Shown piece by piece: positions 7,350 to 11,868 of a stretch of DNA of 11,868 nucleotides. Position numbers and translations under genes: made by a program. Every line of letters starts with the position of its first letter. The first letter of the stretch is position 1. The DNA comes from CAKSQL01 sp045606465 (GTDB taxonomy: Bacteria > Bacillota > Clostridia > UBA1381): positions 1-11,868 of the forward strand of contig JAZURZ010000136.1 in assembly GCA_045606465.1 (NCBI GenBank). The letters run 5' to 3'. Under the pieces are notes generated by a model. That model searched no databases and was not told where the DNA came from. It worked only from the letters and a program-made list of their open reading frames with translations.

Positions 7350-7793
7350 CTATCCCCTTCTGCTATATCCCCCTGAGCGTTTGGATTCGTTACTGCGCTT
7401 TAGTGCAAGCATTTTTTCATCACTATCCTGTTTGAATTTATTGAGCTTATCTTCAAAAGACATTTCCTCCGACAAGGATTTGCTCCAATCTATATCCATC
7501 GGACGTATGGGAGCCTTTGGCTTTTGTTCCTTTACAACCTCGCAACGCTTTTGCTTTGGTTCCTTAGCCTTTTTTATGGAAAGGCTTATTTTTCCGTCAT
7601 CATCAATACGAATAACCTTGACCTTTACCTCATCGCCCTGCTTTAAATGCTCGCCAATATCCTTGATATAATCTGAAGCGACCTCAGAAATATGTACCAA
7701 CCCTGTCTTATTATCAGGCAAGCTTATAAATGCCCCAAATGGCATAACATTACTTACCTTTCCCTCTACAATATCTCCAACCTGTAATGACAT
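7350..7793 (-). CDS. yabR: S1 domain RNA-binding protein, YabR-like
   Basis: A 147 aa protein with one N-terminal S1 domain (about residues 1-75: VGDIVEGKV, PFGAFISL with Phe19 and Phe22, GLVHISEV with His34, and KVKVIRIDDDGKISLSIK). The rest is a charged, low-complexity tail ending in SKRSGGYSRRG, likely unstructured and RNA-contacting. Its place directly after divIC matches yabR of Bacillus subtilis, whose exact role is not well defined; an interaction with RNA or ribosomes is inferred from the domain. The start is fixed by MSLQVGDIVEG, but the strong AGGAGG (7807-7812) is 13 bases from the ATG. A mini-frame ATG CAA ATT TAA sits between them. It is the last gene of the operon, before the 7283-7310 terminator. 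Confidence 0.85.
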   Translation of the reverse strand: MSLQVGDIVEGKVSNVMPFGAFISLPDNKTGLVHISEVASDYIKDIGEHLKQGDEVKVKVIRIDDDGKISLSIKKAKEPKQKRCEVVKEQKPKAPIRPMDIDWSKSLSEEMSFEDKLNKFKQDSDEKMLALKRSNESKRSGGYSRRG

Positions 7794-7861
7794 ATTAAAT
7801 TTGCATCCTCCTGCACATGGATTTTCTTATGTGGTTTTTCTTTTTTATGAAAAAAGCCTTT

Positions 7862-8158
7862 CTATTCACCGGATATATCAATGAAGACAATTTCGTCCCT
7901 TTTAATCATACCCAGTTTTTCCCTTGCGACTTTTTCTATATATTCATCAGTATCAACCTTTGTTTTAAGGTCTTCCACCTCAGCAATGCGCACCTTTTCA
8001 TATTCAATTTTTTCTTGAAGTTCAGCAATTATTGCCTCATTTTCAGTAATTCGAGGCTGTTGCATTATACCCTTTATGAGCATAACAGAAAAGGTTATTG
8101 CAATTACCACACCAAGCAGGCGATAAATTGAATTGCTTTTATTTTTCTTTCTTATCAT
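7862..8158 (-). CDS. divIC: Septum formation initiator, FtsB/DivIC family
   Basis: A 98 aa bitopic membrane protein of the DivIC/FtsB family, which with FtsL and DivIB links the division ring to septal wall synthesis. It has a short basic cytoplasmic N terminus, one membrane segment (about 14-28), a coiled coil (about 37-66), and the family's C-terminal block EYIEKVAREKLGMIKRDEIVFID. It is expected to sit with the C terminus outside the membrane. The start at 8158 has GAGG 8 bases ahead and lies 20 bases inside the end of yabQ. The gene order yabP-yabQ-divIC-S1 is the same as in Bacillus, which supports DivIC over a generic FtsB-like name. In some clostridia this locus copy may act mainly in sporulation division; that cannot be decided here. 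Confidence 0.88.
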   Translation of the reverse strand: MIRKKNKSNSIYRLLGVVIAITFSVMLIKGIMQQPRITENEAIIAELQEKIEYEKVRIAEVEDLKTKVDTDEYIEKVAREKLGMIKRDEIVFIDISGE

Positions 8159-8633
8159 TTTTAATCCTCAATTTTGGCACATGAAATTTTTTTAAAACTC
8201 TTCTGCACTTAAGCTTTTTTGTGGAACACTTAAAAAAGCTTATAAAAAACCCTATTATGATTTTATACAAAAAAGTCGCTGGTGTCAAGAGTATTTTGAA
8301 AATTAATTGAAAAATTTTTAAAATTTTTGAAAACAACCACCATAATAGGAAATTTATGGAATTTGTGAGCAGCAAAAAATAGAAAATCAAGCCTAATCCA
8401 ATTCCCACAAATATAAAAAGTCTGAGCTCTCCATCGTTAAAATACAAAATTGAAACAAAAAACAATGCTCCTGCAAAAATCCAATATAATATATCTATAA
8501 AATTTTGTGCAGTCTTTTTTTTAAAAAGTAATTTTCTTATCACCCTGAAAAAATCAAACAAAAAACCATGTGCTATACCACTTAAAATCATTGCGGCAAA
8601 AATCAGAAGCTCTTGAGTTACAGATATTTTCAC
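8139..8633 (-). CDS. yabQ: Sporulation membrane protein YabQ
   Basis: YabQ is a mother-cell membrane protein needed for spore cortex formation in Bacillus subtilis, made under sigma-E. The 164 aa protein shows family features: a first membrane segment (about 9-26) ending in GFLFDFFRVIRK, a second (about 45-64), and after FNDGELRLF a third (about 70-90). A further hydrophobic stretch (95-140) and a strongly basic tail follow. The start is GTG at 8633, which gives the expected N terminus; its ribosome binding site is weak (CGGAT about 10 bases upstream). It lies 16 bases after yabP, so coupling is plausible. It overlaps divIC by 20 bases. The sequence is very AT-rich, raising Lys, Ile and Phe content. 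Confidence 0.85.
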   Translation of the reverse strand: MKISVTQELLIFAAMILSGIAHGFLFDFFRVIRKLLFKKKTAQNFIDILYWIFAGALFFVSILYFNDGELRLFIFVGIGLGLIFYFLLLTNSINFLLWWLFSKILKIFQLIFKILLTPATFLYKIIIGFFISFFKCSTKKLKCRRVLKKFHVPKLRIKNDKKEK

Positions 8634-8649
8634 TATATATCAATCCGTT

Positions 8650-8946
8650 CTATTTAAAAATACTTTCAAAAAAACTCTTTTTTTCCTTTTTTTCAGAGTA
8701 TTCTAAAATATTTATTCTCCCCTCCAACAAAAGCTCACCATCATCAATATTTAGCTTACTTATTTTTAAATCCTTTCCCTTAATGCTAAGACATCCCATA
8801 GAAGTATGTGCCACCACTATTGTATCAGAAAAGTTTTCTACATCTGAAACACTGCTTAAAAAAAGTTTTTTTCTGTCCTCAAGCAAAAGACGTTGATTTT
8901 TCAGGTTTATAGCAGAGCTTTGTGTCTTTTTGTCTTCGTTTGTCAT
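8650..8946 (-). CDS. yabP: Sporulation protein YabP
   Basis: A 98 aa soluble protein of the YabP/YqfC family, found only in endospore formers and expressed in the mother cell under sigma-E in Bacillus. Family traits are the early RLLLEDRKKLFLSSVSDVENFSD stretch (about residues 19-41), then THTSMG-like AHTSMGCLSIKGKDLKISKL and the final DDGELLLEGRI segment that forms a small beta-rich domain. No signal peptide or membrane segment is visible. YqfC is a related paralogue, but adjacency to yabQ and divIC supports YabP. The ATG at 8946 is preceded by GGAGAGTGATT. It is the first gene of the - strand block; yabO, normally just before it, is absent. Confidence 0.82.
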   Translation of the reverse strand: MTNEDKKTQSSAINLKNQRLLLEDRKKLFLSSVSDVENFSDTIVVAHTSMGCLSIKGKDLKISKLNIDDGELLLEGRINILEYSEKKEKKSFFESIFK

Positions 8947-8979
8947 CTCAAATCACTCTCCATTTTTTCTTTTCTTTAG

Positions 8980-9008
8980 ATTTTATTCCTCAAAAAAATG
9001 AATTATGC
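8980..9008 (-). promoter_or_regulatory. Possible sigma-E-like promoter of yabP
   Basis: Read on the - strand, GCATAAT (9008-9002) matches 6 of 7 positions of the Bacillus sigma-E -35 (KMATATT). After a 14-base spacer, AATAAAAT (8987-8980) matches 6 of 8 of the -10 (CATACANT). It is about 35 bases before the yabP start. yabP and yabQ are sigma-E genes in Bacillus, which supports the call, but in AT-rich DNA such matches occur by chance. Confidence 0.3.
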
Positions 9009-9010
9009 AC

Positions 9011-9045
9011 GTTTTGCATCATAAAAGCTTTACCTCATGCAAAAC
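9011..9045. repeat. Perfect 9-bp inverted repeat upstream of yabP
   Basis: GTTTTGCAT (9011-9019) and ATGCAAAAC (9037-9045) are exact reverse complements separated by 17 bases. The spacer itself contains the palindrome AAAGCTTT. It starts 2 bases upstream of the putative yabP -35 and abuts the terminator of the khpA operon, so it could be an operator or a second hairpin after the terminator. No T run follows it on either strand, which argues against a stand-alone terminator. Confidence 0.5.
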
Positions 9046-9069
9046 AAAAAAGAGAGGCAAAAACCTCTC
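9046..9069 (-). terminator. Rho-independent terminator of the ylxM-ffh-rpsP-khpA operon
   Basis: On the - strand the sequence reads GAGAGG, loop TTTTTG, CCTCTC, then six T. Arms are 9064-9069 and 9052-9057, and the T run is 9051-9046. It begins about 17 bases after the khpA stop codon and separates that operon from yabP. Confidence 0.88.
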
Positions 9070-9086
9070 CCTCATGCGTGATTTTG

Positions 9087-9317
9087 TTATTGTATTATCT
9101 CAACCGTAACATGCTTTGATTCGCGGCTTGCGGCAGCTTTTACAACAGTTCTTATTGCCTTTGCAATTCTTCCCTGCTTACCGATAACCTTGCCCATATC
9201 CTTTTCTGCAACACGCAGTTCTAAAATTACAGACTTTTCTCCATCAATTTCGTTTACCGAAACCTCATCAGGAGAATCAACCAAAGCTTTTGCAATAATT
9301 TCCAAAACTTCTTTCAT
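9087..9317 (-). CDS. khpA: KH-domain RNA-binding protein KhpA (YlqC)
   Basis: A 76 aa single KH-domain protein. The domain's GXXG loop is GKQG at residues 46-49, inside MGKVIGKQGRIAKAIR; the end VTVEII is typical. KhpA (YlqC in Bacillus) binds RNA and in streptococci works with KhpB/Jag in cell elongation and division control. Its partner is not in the window. It follows rpsP by 15 bases, the conserved position across Firmicutes. AAGGAGG is 10 bases before the ATG. A terminator follows directly, so rimM, trmD and rplS, usually next, are missing here. Confidence 0.92.
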   Translation of the reverse strand: MKEVLEIIAKALVDSPDEVSVNEIDGEKSVILELRVAEKDMGKVIGKQGRIAKAIRTVVKAAASRESKHVTVEIIQ

Positions 9318-9332
9318 GTCTTAGAGTCCTCC

Positions 9333-9575
9333 TTAGATAATACTTGCCTTTTTCAAAAGAGCCTTAACAGTATCGGTAGGCTGTGCACCGTTTCCAATCC
9401 ACTTCTTTGCCTTTTCTGCATCAATATTAACTGTTGCAGGATCTGTCAATGGGTTGTATGTGCCGATTTCTTCGATAAATCTTCCATCACGGGGATATCT
9501 TGAATCCGCAACAACTACTCTATAAAAAGGAGCCTTCTTTGCACCCATTCTTCTGAGTCTGATTTTTACTGCCAT
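9333..9575 (-). CDS. rpsP: Small ribosomal subunit protein bS16
   Basis: bS16 is a 16S rRNA-binding assembly protein of the 30S subunit. The 80 aa sequence is canonical: MAVKIRLRRMGAKKAPFYRVVVADSR, then GRFIEEIGTYNP, and AEKAKKWIGNGAQPTDTV. The ATG at 9575 has GGAGGTG 8 bases ahead. It lies 73 bases after ffh and 15 before khpA. The larger gap to ffh contains a hairpin (9614-9644) that could allow ribosomal protein output to be set apart from ffh. Confidence 0.96.
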   Translation of the reverse strand: MAVKIRLRRMGAKKAPFYRVVVADSRYPRDGRFIEEIGTYNPLTDPATVNIDAEKAKKWIGNGAQPTDTVKALLKKASII

Positions 9576-9613
9576 GTTATTTCACCTCCACAAAATATGT
9601 TTTAAATTTATAT

Positions 9614-9644
9614 AGAACAAATCCAAAGTAAGGTATTTGTTTCT
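9614..9644 (-). repeat. Imperfect hairpin between ffh and rpsP
   Basis: AGAACAAATCC (9614-9624) pairs with GGTATTTGTTTCT (9632-9644), with two single-base bulges and a 7-base loop. On the transcribed - strand it begins 4 bases after the ffh stop. No T run follows, so it is not a simple terminator. It could stabilise the ffh 3' end, mark an RNase site or attenuate transcription. Confidence 0.35.
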
Positions 9645-9648
9645 ATCA

Positions 9649-11001
9649 TTAGAATTTTGGTCCGAAGCGTTTCATTTTCTTCATAAGCTTTGCCTGATTG
9701 GGGCCTGAGAATTGCTTCATCATTTTTTTCATTTGCTCAAACTGCCTTAAAAGCTCGTTTACGTCCTGTACTCTTGTGCCGCTGCCTTTGGATATGCGCA
9801 CCTTGCGGCTTGCACCTATAATTTGCGGCTTGGCACGTTCTTCTTCGGTCATAGACTGAATTATTGCCTCAATTCTCTTCATGCGCCTTTCGCTGTCATC
9901 AGCATCTATTGAATCAAGTGTTTTTTTATCAATTCCCGGCATCATTCCAATAAGCTTTGAAACGGGACCCATTTTCTTTATCTGTTGCAATTGCGCAAGA
10001 AAATCCCCCAAATCAAAGGTCTGCTTGCGGATTTTTGCCTCAAGCTCGGCAGCTTCTTTTTCGTCATAGGTTTCCTGAGCCTTGTCGATAAGACTAAGAA
10101 CATCACCCATTCCCAAAATTCGGCTTGCCATTCTATCGGGATAAAAGGGCTCAAGGTCGGAAAGCTTTTCCCCTACTGATGCATATTTTATAGGCTTGGT
10201 TGTGATTTCCTTTACTGATAGTGCGGCACCTCCTCGGGTATCGCCATCCAGCTTGGACAAAATTACGCCTGTTACATCAAGTATATTATTAAACTGCTCA
10301 GCAACATTTACTGCGTCCTGACCTGTCATAGCATCCACAACAAGCAAAATTTCTGCAGGAGAGGTTTCTTTTTTAATTTCTAAAAGCTCCTGCATAAGCT
10401 CTTCATCTATATGCAGACGACCTGCAGTATCTATAATTACAGGGTCATTTCCATGCTTTTTTGCATGCTCCAAAGCTTTTTTCGCAATTTCGACCGGGTT
10501 TTTGCTATCCTCTATAGTAAAGACCGGAACATCAATTTGTGAGCCTAAAACCTGAAGCTGCTTTATTGCCGCAGGACGATACACGTCGCATGCAACCATT
10601 AGTGGTCTTTTTTCCTTTTTCTTTCTCAAATTAAGTGCAAGCTTTCCGCATGCAGTGGTTTTACCTGCACCCTGAAGACCGCAGAGCATATACACAGTTG
10701 GCGGATTTTTTGAAAAAAGCAATTCCTCATGCTCGCTTCCCATAAGAGTTGTAAGCTCGTCACGAACAATTTTTATTATCTGTTGTGCAGGAGTAAGGGA
10801 TTCTAAAATTTCTTCCCCGACTGCCTTTTCGGAAACTCTTGCAATAAAGCTTTTTACAACCTTAAAATTTACATCGGCTTCTAAAAGAGCAAGCTTTACC
10901 TCTCTCATAGCCTCCTTAATTTCCTTTTCGGACAGCCTTCCCTTACCTCTTAAGTTTTTAAAAACATTTTGCAATTTTTCTCCAAGACTGTCAAATGCCA
11001 T
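9649..11001 (-). CDS. ffh: Signal recognition particle GTPase Ffh (SRP54)
   Basis: Ffh binds the 4.5S/6S SRP RNA and signal sequences of nascent membrane proteins and delivers ribosomes to FtsY. The 450 aa length is typical. Domains in order: helical N domain (about 1-90, with the ALLEADVN motif at 38-45), and the G domain with P-loop GLQGAGKTT (108-116), DVYRPAA (139-145), DTAGRL (191-196) and SKLDGDTRGGAA (249-260; most homologues have TKLD). The methionine-rich M domain runs from about 300 and contains the RNA-binding SGTRVQDVN. The end is MMKQF...KKMKRFGPKF. GAGGTGG precedes the ATG. It is 21 bases after ylxM in one operon. Neither ftsY nor the SRP RNA gene is in the window. Confidence 0.97.
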   Translation of the reverse strand: MAFDSLGEKLQNVFKNLRGKGRLSEKEIKEAMREVKLALLEADVNFKVVKSFIARVSEKAVGEEILESLTPAQQIIKIVRDELTTLMGSEHEELLFSKNPPTVYMLCGLQGAGKTTACGKLALNLRKKKEKRPLMVACDVYRPAAIKQLQVLGSQIDVPVFTIEDSKNPVEIAKKALEHAKKHGNDPVIIDTAGRLHIDEELMQELLEIKKETSPAEILLVVDAMTGQDAVNVAEQFNNILDVTGVILSKLDGDTRGGAALSVKEITTKPIKYASVGEKLSDLEPFYPDRMASRILGMGDVLSLIDKAQETYDEKEAAELEAKIRKQTFDLGDFLAQLQQIKKMGPVSKLIGMMPGIDKKTLDSIDADDSERRMKRIEAIIQSMTEEERAKPQIIGASRKVRISKGSGTRVQDVNELLRQFEQMKKMMKQFSGPNQAKLMKKMKRFGPKF

Positions 11002-11022
11002 TTTTCCACCTCACAAAAGCAA

Positions 11023-11379
11023 TTACAAATCATTCTCTATTTTAAATATTTTTTCTGACATTTCCCAAACCTTTTCAAGAGCAGGTTTGGGAAGATTCAT
11101 TTCCTTTAATTGTGAAAAACCCTCAGACAATTCCTCAAGTTCTGCACTTATTTTTGAAAACCTTTTCAAAAGGCCCAGGCTTTGTTCAAATTCCAGAAGT
11201 TGTTTTTCTCCTCTTTTAACAAAATCACGCACGCCTTGTCTTGAAATATCCATATGCTCCGCAATTTCTGCCAAGGAAAAGTCCTGGTTATAATAAAGCT
11301 CCATTGCCTTTCTTTGTTTGTCAGTTAAAAGTCCTCCGTAAAAGTCCATAAGAACACTTACAGATAAGTTTTTTGACAT
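11023..11379 (-). CDS. ylxM: YlxM-type HTH protein, SRP accessory factor
   Basis: A 118 aa protein of the YlxM/p13 family (UPF0122) that is nearly always encoded upstream of ffh and is thought to modulate SRP. The N half contains LTDKQRKAMELYYNQDFS and a sigma-region-4-like helix-turn-helix (about residues 36-56, LAEIAEHMDISRQGVRDFVKR). The C half is helical and charged, with a coiled-coil look. I chose ATG at 11379, because AAGGTGGCGAT, close to a full Shine-Dalgarno, lies just ahead. A GTG at 11391 would add four residues but falls inside that site. The gene has its own sigma-A promoter and a leader hairpin. The resemblance to an HTH does not prove DNA binding. Confidence 0.9.
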   Translation of the reverse strand: MSKNLSVSVLMDFYGGLLTDKQRKAMELYYNQDFSLAEIAEHMDISRQGVRDFVKRGEKQLLEFEQSLGLLKRFSKISAELEELSEGFSQLKEMNLPKPALEKVWEMSEKIFKIENDL

Positions 11380-11392
11380 ATCAATCGCCACC

Positions 11393-11416
11393 TTGTAAAG
11401 TATTTTTGCTTTACAA
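11393..11416 (-). promoter_or_regulatory. Leader hairpin touching the ylxM ribosome binding site
   Basis: On the - strand TTGTAAAG (11416-11409) and CTTTACAA (11400-11393) are exact complements with an 8-base loop. The right arm runs straight into AAGGTGG, sharing its AA. It starts at or just after the predicted transcription start, so it would be the first structure of the mRNA. It may be a DNA operator, an mRNA-stabilising 5' hairpin or a translational control element. Confidence 0.45.
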
Positions 11417-11423
11417 CCATTAT

Positions 11424-11452
11424 ATTTTACACTACAAACATGTTTTTGTCAA
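11424..11452 (-). promoter_or_regulatory. Sigma-A promoter of ylxM-ffh-rpsP-khpA
   Basis: On the - strand a perfect -35 TTGACA (11452-11447) is followed by 17 bases and TAAAAT (11429-11424; 5 of 6). The spacer holds the 10-base palindrome AAACATGTTT (11436-11445), a possible operator. The start of transcription should fall near 11416, about 37 bases before ylxM. Confidence 0.82.
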
Positions 11453-11486
11453 TAGTTTTTAATAAAAAATTTTAAAAAAAGACAAG

Positions 11487-11513
11487 AAAAAAACAGAGGA
11501 TAAAAATCCTCTG
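11487..11513 (-). terminator. Rho-independent terminator of rpmB
   Basis: On the - strand CAGAGGAT (11513-11506), loop TTTT, ATCCTCTG (11501-11494), then seven T (11493-11487). The 8-bp GC-containing stem and T run form a classic terminator, starting 18 bases after the rpmB stop codon and just upstream of the ylxM promoter. Confidence 0.92.
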
Positions 11514-11514
11514 C

Positions 11515-11534
11515 TGATTTTTTTAAAAAAATCA
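11515..11534. repeat. 20-base perfect palindrome over the rpmB stop codon
   Basis: The sequence is TGA, seven T, seven A, TCA: a perfect palindrome without a loop. The first TGA on the - strand is the rpmB stop codon. It adjoins the terminator stem by one base. The stem is almost all A-T, so as RNA it would be weak. Confidence 0.6.
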
Positions 11535-11720
11535 CACTGCACGGGTAACCTTTCCCGAACGGAGACAACGTGTACATACATGTACTGATTTTGGAGTTCC
11601 GTTTACAATTGCTCTTATTTTGCGAACATTGGGCTTCCAAGTTCTGTTTGATCTTCTATGAGAGTGACTTACCTTTATTCCAAAGGAAACACCCTTTCCG
11701 CAGATATCACACTTTGCCAT
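11532..11720 (-). CDS. rpmB: Large ribosomal subunit protein bL28, zinc-ribbon form
   Basis: bL28 is a 50S subunit protein. The 62 aa sequence is canonical (CDICGKGVSFG, VSHSHRRSNRTWKPN, VCTRCLRSGKV). It has both cysteine pairs, Cys4/Cys7 and Cys49/Cys52, so it is the zinc-binding (C+) form; in some bacteria a cysteine-free paralogue replaces it under zinc shortage through Zur, and none is seen here. The ATG has AGGAGG 8 bases ahead. It stands alone with its own promoter and terminator, as is common for rpmB. Confidence 0.96.
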   Translation of the reverse strand: MAKCDICGKGVSFGIKVSHSHRRSNRTWKPNVRKIRAIVNGTPKSVHVCTRCLRSGKVTRAV

Positions 11721-11762
11721 ATTTCACACCTCCTAATAGACTGCCAATATCAAAACAAAAGT

Positions 11763-11791
11763 ATTTTAACATATTTTTTCAAAAAATGCAA
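11763..11791 (-). promoter_or_regulatory. Sigma-A promoter of rpmB
   Basis: On the - strand TTGCAT (11791-11786; 4 of 6) is followed by a 17-base spacer and TAAAAT (11768-11763; 5 of 6), with TGT just before it giving an extended -10. The start would be near 11756, about 36 bases before the rpmB ATG. Bases 11792-11868 hold nothing else I can name. Confidence 0.7.
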
Positions 11792-11868
11792 TACCTTTTT
11801 TAAAAAAATATGCACTTTTTATCATTATCATGGTTTATTTGGTGTTTTTTTCTTAAAAAATTTACATT

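Noticed and set aside
7264..7671. 135-codon open frame on the + strand opposite the S1-domain gene
   Set aside because: It lies antisense to a recognisable S1 protein, crosses the terminator hairpin and is rich in Ser, Leu and Phe, as expected from reading the opposite strand.
11570..11803. Open frame on the + strand opposite rpmB and its promoter
   Set aside because: Antisense to bL28 and its control region with no initiation signal or recognisable sequence.
11821..11832. ATCATTATCATG resembling part of a Fur-type box
   Set aside because: Only half-site similarity, no full inverted repeat, and it is upstream of the predicted rpmB promoter in AT-rich DNA. It is also not a Zur-like site.
1..11868. 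A novel defence, mobile or biosynthetic system
   Set aside because: All sizeable genes fall in known core families; no transposase, integrase, toxin, nuclease, CRISPR repeat or att-like duplication is visible.

Overview
The window is AT-rich and reads as chromosome of a low-GC, endospore-forming Firmicute, most likely a member of the Clostridia. The signs are an FMN-type enoyl reductase (FabK) inside a clostridial-style fatty acid synthesis cluster, the sporulation genes yabP and yabQ, strong Shine-Dalgarno sequences and classical sigma-A promoters. I see no transposon, phage, CRISPR array or tRNA/rRNA gene. Nearly all of it is conserved housekeeping sequence, so the points of interest are missing genes, unusual junctions and regulatory sites rather than an unknown system.

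Left half (310-7227, + strand) is a type II fatty acid synthesis operon: fabH, fabK, fabD, fabG, fabF, fabZ, accD, accA. AccDA (carboxyltransferase half of acetyl-CoA carboxylase) makes malonyl-CoA, FabD moves malonyl to ACP, FabH starts chains, FabF extends them, and FabG, FabZ and FabK complete each cycle. Genes are tightly packed (overlaps at fabK/fabD and accD/accA). The operon lacks acpP, accB and accC, which in the common clostridial arrangement lie after fabH, after fabF and after fabZ. The first 309 bases hold no gene, only a probable promoter. The cluster ends at a long symmetrical hairpin (7283-7310) that serves both converging operons.

Middle (7350-9008, - strand) is yabP, yabQ, divIC and an S1-domain gene (yabR type): the cortex/division block known from Bacillus, but without yabO in front. 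A weak sigma-E-like promoter and a perfect 9-bp inverted repeat precede yabP.

Right part (9046-11452, - strand) is ylxM, ffh, rpsP, khpA: signal recognition particle GTPase with its accessory HTH protein, ribosomal protein bS16 and a KH RNA-binding protein. It has a clear sigma-A promoter, a leader hairpin touching the ylxM ribosome binding site, and a good terminator. The usual downstream genes rimM, trmD and rplS are not there. Furthest right is a single-gene unit, rpmB (bL28), with its own promoter and a tandem palindrome/terminator end.
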